Under the pieces are notes generated by a model, which did no database searches, had not been told where the DNA came from, and saw only the letters and a program-made list of their open reading frames with translations. Shown here piece by piece: positions 1-5,293 of a stretch of DNA of 7,407 nt (positions are counted from its first letter, which is position 1; each line of letters begins with the position of its first letter). The stretch lies in contig DAOVUE010000070.1 in the NCBI GenBank assembly GCA_030632745.1, positions 1 through 7,407 of the forward strand. Direction: 5' to 3'. The DNA comes from Pseudomonadota bacterium. GTDB taxonomy: Bacteria > Pseudomonadota > Gammaproteobacteria > GRL18. Both the position numbers and the translations under genes were made by a program.

Positions 1-205
1 AATGAATCATTTCCTAAATAGGGCACAATATTCCCCTTGTCATAAAATTGCTTTAATTCTTCATCAATTCCCTGGGCAACATAAGCCTGATATTTCTCAG
101 CACATGACTCTGCGTATTGAGTTGAGCTAATACTTCCTTGGGATATAACCACTGCGGCGCTTTGGCTTTGCCCAGGTAATGAGCATAACTACTCCATGGA
201 TAGAG
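1..205 (-). pseudogene. C-terminal remnant of a Y1 (REP-associated) transposase, frameshifted, cut by the window edge
   Basis: Reading the minus strand from 205 downwards gives YPWSSYAHYLGKAKAPQWL followed by YPKEVLAQLN (to about 116). A different minus frame, from about 107 to the edge, then gives AEKYQAYVAQGIDEEL and KQFYDKGNIVPYLGNDS. The order WSSY-x-x-YLG, a Lys/Ala/Pro-Trp-Leu stretch, a Tyr-rich helix, then FY-x-K...LG-x-D is what I recall of the C-terminal half of IS200-like Y1 transposases of the REP-associated (RAYT/COG1943) group. The change of frame at about 100-118 is equivalent to one lost base. The first frame hits a stop at 53-55. The N-terminal half, with the HUH motif and the catalytic Tyr, is absent; its place is taken by the transporter fragment at 206-394. 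The copy is therefore dead. Family assignment is from memory of motifs, without a search. Confidence 0.6.
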
Positions 206-394
206 TATACCCAGTGAATAGAGCAGGGGCATATCAATGATGTAGTTGATTTGTGTATACCACTGCAGAGCAATAGCACCAATAGGGGATATGGCAACGG
301 TATTAATTAAACCGGTCTGCAGGCCGGCAAGTACATCGCCATAGGGAAGTGGAATGGCTGTGACGCCAAACGATTGCAGGATTTTCTGGGGATA
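206..394 (-). pseudogene. Internal fragment of a TRAP transporter solute-binding protein (DctP-like)
   Basis: Immediately after the ferredoxin stop codon, and in the same frame, the minus strand encodes about 63 residues, including QSFGVTAIPLPYGDVLAGLQ and TGLINTVAISPIGAIALQW, then YTQINYIIDMPLLYSLG. In DctP-family periplasmic binding proteins of TRAP dicarboxylate transporters, the x-PLP-x-x-D/E-V-x-x-x-LQTGLID-T stretch lies in the ligand-binding core. There is no start codon, signal peptide or N-terminal lobe. At about 206 the frame runs straight into transposase-like sequence, so this is an internal piece only. No TRAP membrane subunits (DctQ/DctM) are visible in the window. It looks like debris from a deletion or recombination that fused two broken genes. 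I am fairly confident of the DctP family; the exact left boundary is approximate. Confidence 0.65.
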
Positions 395-700
395 TTATAG
401 CTTATCATCTTGTTGCGGCAAATAAAGAGTAATATCCTGTATGCAGGTTGTTTGACAAGCCAAACGCCAGCCTGCCTGGAGTTCCTGTTCAGAAAGAACA
501 GCCTTTTCTTCAGCAGCAGGCATATTACAATATTGACAGCCGGAAAGAATTTGAATTCTGCAACGCCCGCAAATTGCTTTACCACCACACTTTCCTCGAG
601 TTGGGATCATTCTCATCTGTAAATTATTCAATAGACTAAAACCTGTTCTTAACTCATAAGTTTGAGCTGTATTTAGTATACTAAAAGAATAATTTTTCAT
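395..700 (-). CDS. [2Fe-2S] ferredoxin, small plant/adrenodoxin-like fold
   Basis: This 101-residue cytoplasmic protein carries a [2Fe-2S] ligand pattern of C38-x5-C44-x2-C47-x34-C82, within GKCGGKAICGRCRIQ and a later WRLACQ. This is the classic beta-grasp ferredoxin arrangement, so it should act as a one-electron carrier; its redox partner is not evident. Three further cysteines (C55, C58, C86) are unusual, and C55-x2-C58 sits in a loop just after the third ligand. The start at 698-700 is 14 bases beyond the mltD stop and has no Shine-Dalgarno sequence (upstream is A/T only). Even so, the next Met (residue 29) would remove the first beta strands, so I keep this start. It is probably the last intact gene of a gloB-mltD-ferredoxin run. 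The stop codon abuts a DctP-like gene fragment, so its original 3' neighbour has been lost. Confidence 0.85.
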   Translation of the reverse strand: MKNYSFSILNTAQTYELRTGFSLLNNLQMRMIPTRGKCGGKAICGRCRIQILSGCQYCNMPAAEEKAVLSEQELQAGWRLACQTTCIQDITLYLPQQDDKL

Positions 701-714
701 TTAAAAAATGTTAT

Positions 715-2379
715 CTAACTATTATTATTGAGATGAACCGTTAGTTTCTGACCCGGTTGAAGATATTTTTTATTTCTTAAACCATTCCATAGTTTAAGAT
801 CATTAATAGTGACATTGAATTTTTTTGAAATAAGGTAAAGTGAATCACCGTGTCTGACCTTATAGATAATAGCTTCTTCAGCCCTTGCTTGAGCTGAATA
901 TTTAGTGATTAATATTTGTCCTATTGACAAAGTATCTCCACTTGATAATCCATTTATAGCGGCCAGTTTCTTATGGGGTAAATTAAAATGACGGGCTATG
1001 GTCCAAAAAGAATCGCCTTTGCGGACGGTATAAGTATTTTTCTTAACTGTTGATTGTTTATTAGATGAGCGTTTATTAGATAACTGCTTTATTGAAGACG
1101 TATAGTTGTTGTTTGAAGCGATATTATAAACATCATCAGTCGGAGGAATTAATAGATATTTTCCAGCTCTGATTCGACTGCTTGATAACTTATTGACCTG
1201 TTTTAATGCTTTTACTGAAATATGATATTGTTGTGCAATAACGCTTAGACTTTCACCCGAATGAATTTTATGACGATGCAGGGGTATGCGTTCTTCTTCA
1301 CTGAGCAAGGCTAGTTTTTCCTCAAACCGGGCTGCTGTTTCGACAGGTAAAAGTAAATGATACGGGCCGTTAGGATCGGTAGCCCATTGGTTGAATGCAG
1401 GATTATAAGTTTGAATTTCTGCCAGGCTGATACCAGATATTTTTGCAGCAACAGTTAAATCAATTTGTGATTTAATATTGACTAACTTTAAATGAGGTTG
1501 ATTCTTAACGGGCGAAAGAGCAACATCATATTGATCTGCATATTGTACTATTTTTGCCATGGCCAAAAGTTTGGGTATATAAAGGCGTGTTTCTTTGGGT
1601 AAGTCCAGAGACCAATAATCTACCGGTTTGCCTTTTTTTCGATTCTTTTTAATGGCCTTATTAACTCTACCCGCACCGGCATTGTAGGCAGCGAGTGCAA
1701 GCAGCCAGTCGCCTTTGTAATATTTGTTCAGTTGTGTGAGATAGGTCAGAGCTGCATCTGTCGATTTATATACGTCGCGCCGGCCATCGTACCACGGGGT
1801 TTGTTTTAAGCCGAAATAACGTCCTGTGGCGGGTACAAATTGCCATAATCCCGATGCATTTCGGGGTGAATTAGCAGTGGTTTTAAAAGCACTCTCAATG
1901 ATTGGTAAAAGAATGATTTCACCCGGCATATTACGCTTATCCACTTCATCAGTAATCAGATATAAAAATGGAGTTGCTCGTTTTGAAATACGTTCTATGT
2001 ATATTTTATGTTTAAGATCCCAGTTTTTTTGTGTATCAATTTTTTTATTATTAATATCTGATAATTGATATAGAGAGGGTATGCGTTTCCATACATTGTT
2101 AAATAAAACTTTATTTTTGTCGTATTGGACGGTTTGAGGTTGTGACTGCGCGTGTGGCTGGGGGAATAATAGGGCTTCTGCTTCTAATTCCTGATGAGAT
2201 TTTAATATTTCCCGGGTGGCTTCCAAAATAGAATCCTGAGCGGATAAAACGCTATCAGCTGATGCGGTTTTATTGTCAGTCTGAGACATTGAGCTGCAGC
2301 CATTAAGAAGGGGCTGTATTAATATTGCTATCAGTAATAAGGACAGCGGCTTTGAACCCAAAGGGTATGCTAAGGTCAT
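715..2379 (-). CDS. mltD: Membrane-bound lytic murein transglycosylase D, lipoprotein with three LysM domains
   Basis: This enzyme cleaves the MurNAc-GlcNAc glycosidic bond of peptidoglycan to form 1,6-anhydro ends, acting from the outer membrane on the periplasmic wall. The 554 residues begin with a hydrophobic signal (12-27) ending in LLNGC. C28 is the likely lipidated residue, although Asn at -2 is atypical for a lipobox. The SLT domain (about 145-275) has the catalytic Glu162 in LPIIES, then SGLWQFVPATGRYFG and ALAAYNAGAGRVNKAI. Three LysM modules follow at about 369-413, 449-493 and 505-549, each with a (S/K/H)GES/GDS-type start. E. coli MltD has about 450 residues and two LysM modules, so this one is longer. 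A Ser/Asn/Lys linker (433-445) contains a short duplication. The start lies 21 bases after the gloB stop, with only a weak GAG upstream. Co-transcription with gloB is likely and matches the conserved mltD-gloB pairing. Confidence 0.95.
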   Translation of the reverse strand: MTLAYPLGSKPLSLLLIAILIQPLLNGCSSMSQTDNKTASADSVLSAQDSILEATREILKSHQELEAEALLFPQPHAQSQPQTVQYDKNKVLFNNVWKRIPSLYQLSDINNKKIDTQKNWDLKHKIYIERISKRATPFLYLITDEVDKRNMPGEIILLPIIESAFKTTANSPRNASGLWQFVPATGRYFGLKQTPWYDGRRDVYKSTDAALTYLTQLNKYYKGDWLLALAAYNAGAGRVNKAIKKNRKKGKPVDYWSLDLPKETRLYIPKLLAMAKIVQYADQYDVALSPVKNQPHLKLVNIKSQIDLTVAAKISGISLAEIQTYNPAFNQWATDPNGPYHLLLPVETAARFEEKLALLSEEERIPLHRHKIHSGESLSVIAQQYHISVKALKQVNKLSSSRIRAGKYLLIPPTDDVYNIASNNNYTSSIKQLSNKRSSNKQSTVKKNTYTVRKGDSFWTIARHFNLPHKKLAAINGLSSGDTLSIGQILITKYSAQARAEEAIIYKVRHGDSLYLISKKFNVTINDLKLWNGLRNKKYLQPGQKLTVHLNNNS

Positions 2380-2400
2380 ATTGAGCTCAAATAATAAATG

Positions 2401-3204
2401 TTAATCAAGAGTATCTTTCCAGTAACGTACAGTTTTAAAAACTTCTGCTGCTGTGTTGAGAGTACGTCCGGAAAAATTCTGTGCTGCTGTTTTGACCGAT
2501 GGCTGATCAAAACGTAAAAAGGGATTAGTTTGTTTCTCAAGTTTTAAACTGGAAGGGACACTAGGCTGATTATTGGAACGTAGGCTATTGGTGTGTGCAA
2601 TTCTTTGTTTAAGGTGCTCATTATGCGGTTCAACCCGTTGTGCAAAGGTTAAATTGTCCTGAGTATATTCATGGGCACAATAAATCAGGGTAGCATCATC
2701 TAATTCAAGTAGTTTTGATAATGACTGGTGCATTTGTTCCGCTGTACCTTCAAAAATTCGTCCGCAACCTCCTGCAAACAAGGTATCCCCGATAAATAAT
2801 ACCTGATGTCCAATATAGGCTATATGTCCTTTGGTATGCCCCGGTACATCTAACACCTTAAAAGACAATCCCATTGATGCTATGTTTATCTGTTGAGCTT
2901 CAGTTAATGGATGGCTAATTAAAGAACTTATGTGACCATGAGCTTCATTAGCCGGTCCGTAAACCGGAATTTTGTATTTTTCCAGCAAAGCTGAAACCCC
3001 ACCCATATGATCGGCATGGTGGTGGGTGATAAAGATGGCTTGCGGAACATAATTAAAATGCTCTATTGCTTCAATGACCGGTGTTTCATCACCGGGATCG
3101 ACAATGATTATTTGTTTTTGAGCATGCTTTTCGGGTAAACCGTGGATAAACCAGATATAATTATCGTCAAAAGCAGGCACATAGCTGATATTTATAGTGT
3201 TCAT
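2401..3204 (-). CDS. gloB: Hydroxyacylglutathione hydrolase (glyoxalase II)
   Basis: Glyoxalase II hydrolyses S-D-lactoylglutathione to D-lactate and glutathione, the second step of methylglyoxal detoxification in the cytosol. The 267 residues fit the bacterial family. The metallo-beta-lactamase fold is shown by T60-H61-H62-H63-A-D65-H66, with H123 in PGHTKGH, D140 in GDTLFAGGCGR and H178 in CAHEYT, which together supply the binuclear metal ligands. The C-terminal glutathione-binding domain contains the usual N-P-F-L-R sequence. The N-terminus (VPAFDDNYIW) is typical, so the start at 3202-3204 is right. No good Shine-Dalgarno sequence precedes it; instead a 6-codon reading frame with its own site overlaps the start (see 3201-3221). 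It is the first gene of the leftward run and is divergent from the YafS-like methyltransferase. Confidence 0.97.
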   Translation of the reverse strand: MNTINISYVPAFDDNYIWFIHGLPEKHAQKQIIIVDPGDETPVIEAIEHFNYVPQAIFITHHHADHMGGVSALLEKYKIPVYGPANEAHGHISSLISHPLTEAQQINIASMGLSFKVLDVPGHTKGHIAYIGHQVLFIGDTLFAGGCGRIFEGTAEQMHQSLSKLLELDDATLIYCAHEYTQDNLTFAQRVEPHNEHLKQRIAHTNSLRSNNQPSVPSSLKLEKQTNPFLRFDQPSVKTAAQNFSGRTLNTAAEVFKTVRYWKDTLD

Positions 3205-3221
3205 AAACTTTTATCTAACAT
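3201..3221 (-). promoter_or_regulatory. Possible 6-codon leader ORF coupled to gloB
   Basis: On the minus strand an ATG at 3221-3219 opens a frame MLDKSL whose TGA stop (3203-3201) overlaps the gloB ATG as ATGA. AAAGAGG (3236-3230) lies 8 bases upstream of this ATG, a good ribosome-binding site, whereas gloB itself has none at the proper distance. This would fit translation of gloB by termination-reinitiation. The ORF is so short that chance is a serious alternative, and the ribosome-binding site may simply be coincidental. Confidence 0.3.
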
Positions 3222-3240
3222 ATTGTGTGCCTCTTTGTGT

Positions 3241-3324
3241 GCTTCTGTCTTATTTGCCATTTGTGCATGTTTGCAAAGCGACAGCGGCAACAATATTTGG
3301 CTGAAGACTCTTATCAAACATAAA
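3241..3324. repeat. Tandem palindromic repeat, unit 1 (degenerate hairpin)
   Basis: This is the first of two related units in the gloB/methyltransferase divergent region. It shares CTGTCTTATTTGC (3245-3257) and ATGTTTGCAAA-x-CGACAGCGG (from 3267), then TTGGCTGA (3297-3304), CTCTTAT (3308-3314) and CATAAA (3319-3324), with unit 2. Inverted arms CTGTC-TTA-TTTGC (3245-3257) and GCAAA-GC-GACAG (3273-3284) can fold into a hairpin. The outer stem is not conserved here, so this copy looks decayed. Confidence 0.75.
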
Positions 3325-3327
3325 CCT

Positions 3328-3412
3328 GTCCGCTGTCTTATTTGCAGGTGAAGATGTTTGCAAAACGACAGCGGACAAGTTTATTGGCTGACGGCTCTTA
3401 TTATTACATAAA
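3328..3412. repeat. Tandem palindromic repeat, unit 2 (well-formed hairpin)
   Basis: This unit repeats unit 1 at a spacing of 87-88 bases. Its arms GTCCGCTGTC (3328-3337) and GACAGCGGAC (3367-3376) are perfect 10-base inverted repeats. Inside them TTTGCA (3341-3346) pairs with TGCAAA (3359-3364), leaving a small asymmetric internal loop and a 12-base apical loop. The unit continues through TTGGCT (3384-3389) to CATAAA (3407-3412), which have a 17-base spacing and could act as a weak promoter for the gene at 3425. A binding site, a REP-like element or an RNA hairpin are all possible. Confidence 0.8.
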
Positions 3413-3424
3413 TGATCTATAAAA

Positions 3425-4387
3425 ATGAATAATCCTAACAATTTATTTTCTTTTTCCAGGCCTCCTTCTGATCCTCCTTCAGATCCTTCTTCTAACTTTT
3501 CTTCTAAGAACAGGTCGCTTGAAAATAAGGGAAAAGATGATCAATTCGCTGATCCGTGGTTAATCGTGCGCGACTGGTATGCCAGTGAACTCGGGCAGGT
3601 ATTAGTCACTGTAGAAAAACAAATTTTAAACCGGCAGCTTGAGCATTTTTTTGGTTATAACCTTATTCAATTAGGTGCTCTTGAACATATAGACAGTCTG
3701 AATAATGAATCAAGACGATTGATTTTTAATTCAAAAATATCCAATCAATTTATTTTTGAATCATTGCTGTATCATAATCAAGTGAATGTTTCCAGTCATA
3801 TTAATACCCGCTTTGATGAACTTCCTGTGCAGAGTAATTCAATAGATGTTGTAATTTTACCTCACACATTGGAATTTGAAAGTAATCCACATCAGATTCT
3901 CAGAGAGGTAGAACGGATTCTTGTAGCAGAGGGTAAAGCTGTTTTTTTAGCTTTTAACCCAATGAGTTTATGGGGCTTGTGGCATAAATATTGTTACATT
4001 AAAGCGAAAAGCAGGGCGAAAAGTAGATACTCTGAACAAGTACCATTACCATTACCTTCCTGTGGACACCTCATTACTCAAAGACGTTTAAAAGACTGGT
4101 TACAATTGCTTGGCTTTGACGTTGAATTAGTTAAAGGCTATTTTTACAGACCACCATTACACAATGCAAATTTATTAAAGCATCTGGAATTTATTGAAAA
4201 AGCAGGGGAATTATCCAGACTGATTCCTGCCGGTGCGTATATAATGACGGCAACAAAAAGAGTTTCAACACTCACTCCGATTCGTCAAAAATGGACACTT
4301 TCTAAAACATTAGTGGGCTCAAAGATTTCACAGCAGCCTGACGCTGGTTTCAAAAAAGAAAGACCATTAAAAAAATCACATAAATAA
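3425..4387 (+). CDS. YafS-like class I SAM-dependent methyltransferase
   Basis: This 320-residue cytoplasmic protein resembles the YafS-type methyltransferases encoded beside gloB in many gammaproteobacteria; their substrate is unknown to me. The family N-terminus is visible as WLIVRDWYASELGQVLVT (45-62). A degenerate motif I follows (NLIQLGAL, 79-86), then LPVQSNSIDVVILPHTLEF (133-151) and LREVERILVAEGKAVFLAFN (159-178), the usual acidic/hydrophobic strand order of a Rossmann methyltransferase. A Ser/Pro/Asp-rich 40-residue leader precedes the domain and is built from a 12-base tandem repeat (3461-3496). A second 12-base duplication inserts basic KSRAKSR residues at about 195-201. An in-frame stop at 3413-3415 excludes an earlier start. 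No Shine-Dalgarno sequence precedes ATG 3425, so the start is the least certain part. It is divergent from gloB. Confidence 0.8.
   Translation: MNNPNNLFSFSRPPSDPPSDPSSNFSSKNRSLENKGKDDQFADPWLIVRDWYASELGQVLVTVEKQILNRQLEHFFGYNLIQLGALEHIDSLNNESRRLIFNSKISNQFIFESLLYHNQVNVSSHINTRFDELPVQSNSIDVVILPHTLEFESNPHQILREVERILVAEGKAVFLAFNPMSLWGLWHKYCYIKAKSRAKSRYSEQVPLPLPSCGHLITQRRLKDWLQLLGFDVELVKGYFYRPPLHNANLLKHLEFIEKAGELSRLIPAGAYIMTATKRVSTLTPIRQKWTLSKTLVGSKISQQPDAGFKKERPLKKSHK
3461..3496 (+). repeat. 12-base in-frame tandem repeat in the methyltransferase leader
   Basis: CCTCCTTCTGAT (3461-3472), CCTCCTTCAGAT (3473-3484) and CCTTCTTCTAAC (3485-3496) encode PPSD, PPSD and a diverged PSSN. The codons differ only slightly, which is consistent with recent slippage in a disordered leader. 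Confidence 0.8.
4004..4027 (+). repeat. 12-base in-frame duplication (AKSR twice)
   Basis: GCGAAAAGCAGG (4004-4015) is followed directly by GCGAAAAGTAGA (4016-4027). This gives AKSRAKSR in a basic loop of the methyltransferase. A 6-base duplication CCATTA CCATTA (4043-4054), encoding PLPL, follows shortly after. Confidence 0.75.
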
Positions 4388-4416
4388 TTGACAAAAGGCA
4401 GTCTGGTCATTAATAT
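4388..4416 (+). promoter_or_regulatory. Probable sigma70 promoter for the accessory gene group
   Basis: A perfect -35 hexamer TTGACA (4388-4393) stands immediately after the methyltransferase stop. A 17-base spacer and TAATAT (4411-4416) follow; the latter matches the -10 consensus at 4 of 6 positions, including the key A2 and T6. TATAAA at 4414-4419 is a better hexamer but needs a 20-base spacer. The expected start near 4423 would give a 5' leader of about 75 bases that begins with a hairpin. This would allow 4499 onwards to be expressed separately from the methyltransferase. Confidence 0.65.
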
Positions 4417-4421
4417 AAATA

Positions 4422-4448
4422 ACCAAGTGTTTTGCTTGGGTACTTGGT
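4422..4448 (+). promoter_or_regulatory. Inverted repeat with two alternative stems in the 5' leader
   Basis: ACCAAGT (4422-4428) and ACTTGGT (4442-4448) are perfect inverted repeats around a 13-base loop. The first arm can instead pair, as CCAAG (4423-4427), with CTTGG (4435-4439) inside the loop. The two hairpins are mutually exclusive. No T-run follows (the sequence continues GGGGGTTT), so it does not look like an intrinsic terminator. It could be an operator or an mRNA leader structure. Confidence 0.45.
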
Positions 4449-4498
4449 GGGGGTTTAATCTTATCAGGCTTTGATTACATTAGGAGTTATTACGTTTT

Positions 4499-4996
4499 AT
4501 GAAGATCTCACACGCCAAAAGTTTAAAAGAAAGTTTAAAAGAAAGTTCAAAAATATTTTTTTATAGCATTTTCCTTTCACTTATTCTATCGACTTCAGTT
4601 TTATCAAATGATAAAACACAGAAAAGTATCACATTATCTGTCACTCTTGATCCCGCTTTACAAAATAGTCTGAATCCTGAACATACTCTTTTTGTCTATG
4701 CACGGGCTGCCAAAGGGCCGCGTATGCCCCTGGCAATTGTCAGCTACAAAGCAGGAGAGCTTCCACTGGAGACACAATTGGATTCCAGTATGGGTATGAT
4801 GCCGCAGATGTCATTAGCAAATTTTCAGCAGGTCGTTTTTCTGGCACGCATCACAGCAAGTGGTAATGCTATACCTCAAAAAGGTGATCTGATAGGAGAA
4901 ACTATTCCTTTAGAATGGCAAAAACTGGATAAACCTGTTTCTATTGTTATTAACAGACAGTTTGATCAATCACTTGTTCAAATGAACAGAAAATAA
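4499..4996 (+). CDS. Secreted or anchored protein similar to the C-terminal Ig-like domain of CcmI/CycH
   Basis: The 165 residues open with a Lys-rich start and a hydrophobic segment (about 20-35) that acts as a signal peptide or N-terminal anchor, so the rest is periplasmic. Residues 43-153 closely recall the C-terminal domain of cytochrome c maturation proteins CcmI/CycH. The matching stretches are SITLSVTLDPALQ, LFVYARAAKGPRMPLAIV (64-81), SSMGMMPQMSL (97-107) and ARITASGNAIPQKGDL (116-131). The CcmI membrane segments and TPR repeats are missing, so this is a stand-alone version, and no ccm genes are nearby. A role in handling apocytochrome c is therefore only a guess. The N-terminus is lengthened by a 12-base tandem repeat (4519-4554). 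AGGAG at 4482-4486 is 12 bases upstream of the ATG, somewhat far but acceptable. It is the first gene after the predicted promoter. Confidence 0.7.
   Translation: MKISHAKSLKESLKESSKIFFYSIFLSLILSTSVLSNDKTQKSITLSVTLDPALQNSLNPEHTLFVYARAAKGPRMPLAIVSYKAGELPLETQLDSSMGMMPQMSLANFQQVVFLARITASGNAIPQKGDLIGETIPLEWQKLDKPVSIVINRQFDQSLVQMNRK
4519..4554 (+). repeat. 12-base in-frame tandem repeat in the leader of the CcmI-like gene
   Basis: AAGTTTAAAAGA occurs at 4519-4530 and 4531-4542, and a third, diverged copy AAGTTCAAAAAT fills 4543-4554. The product reads SLKE, SLKE, SSK before the hydrophobic segment, lengthening the basic region of the signal sequence. Confidence 0.8.
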
Positions 4997-5018
4997 ATAA
5001 GCGCGGGGGGTAAATAGG

Positions 5019-5213
5019 GTGACTATAGATAGAGCGAAAGAATTAATTGCTGTTCAGGTTGCTATGGGGGGCGGCTACAATAGAAATTCTGTGCGTCTGC
5101 TGCTGCATGAAGTGAGCCGTGAATATGGTCAGCAAGGGGTTGATCAATTAATCAGCGAATTTTCTCTCGATGAAAAATTTGGTTTGCAGCCGGGAGAAGC
5201 AATTAAACCCTGA
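5019..5213 (+). CDS. Small conserved-looking protein of unknown function (64 aa)
   Basis: I do not recognise a named family. The protein has no signal peptide or membrane segment and looks soluble, mostly helical and cytoplasmic. The stretch AVQVAMGGGYNRNSVRLLLH (12-31), with a Gly-Gly-Gly-Tyr-Asn-Arg-Asn turn between two helices, looks like a conserved core. VSREYGQQGVDQLISEF and LDEKFGLQPG follow. It starts with GTG at 5019-5021, preceded by GGGGGG (5005-5010) at a usual distance of 8 bases, which supports translation. It lies 22 bases after the CcmI-like gene on the same strand and is probably co-transcribed with it. Coding is supported by the ribosome-binding site, an uninterrupted frame and the operon position. 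The small size leaves some doubt. Confidence 0.7.
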   Translation: MTIDRAKELIAVQVAMGGGYNRNSVRLLLHEVSREYGQQGVDQLISEFSLDEKFGLQPGEAIKP

Positions 5214-5293
5214 GTTTATCTATCCACTATCCACTCTATACCTACTTATTACAGGCTAACTACAGGCTATAGACTCACTACAGGCTCACAAAT
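5214..5293 (+). repeat. Intergenic spacer made of short direct repeats
   Basis: TATCCAC is tandemly repeated at 5221-5227 and 5228-5234. TACAGGCT then occurs three times, at 5250-5257, 5261-5268 and 5279-5286. The last copy supplies the AGG that may serve as the ribosome-binding site of the next gene. No hairpin or terminator is obvious. The spacing (11 and 18 bases) does not suggest a simple operator array, and slippage is the simplest reading. Confidence 0.6.

Noticed and set aside
1..394. Active insertion sequence at the left edge
   Set aside because: The transposase lacks its N-terminal catalytic part and is frameshifted, and no terminal inverted repeats or target duplication were seen.
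410..639. Plus-strand open frames opposite the ferredoxin gene
   Set aside because: They overlap the ferredoxin gene, whose cysteine motif is clear. Their translations have no recognisable pattern and no good ribosome-binding site.
3245..3412. CRISPR-like repeat pair
   Set aside because: There are only two copies, with a long 88-base period, internal hairpins and extended similarity through the would-be spacer. No cas gene is present.
3142..3441. Open frames on both strands across the gloB/methyltransferase gap
   Set aside because: They run through the palindromic repeats and into gloB, and their Cys/Leu-rich translations look random. The repeats explain the apparent open frames.
3425..4387. 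UbiG/UbiE-type ubiquinone methyltransferase
   Set aside because: Motif I is degenerate and the N-terminal WxxVRxWYxxxLG pattern plus the gloB neighbourhood fit YafS-like proteins better.
4422..4448. Intrinsic terminator after the methyltransferase
   Set aside because: The stem is only 7 base pairs with a 13-base loop and is followed by GGGGGTTT, not a T-run. It lies downstream of a good promoter.
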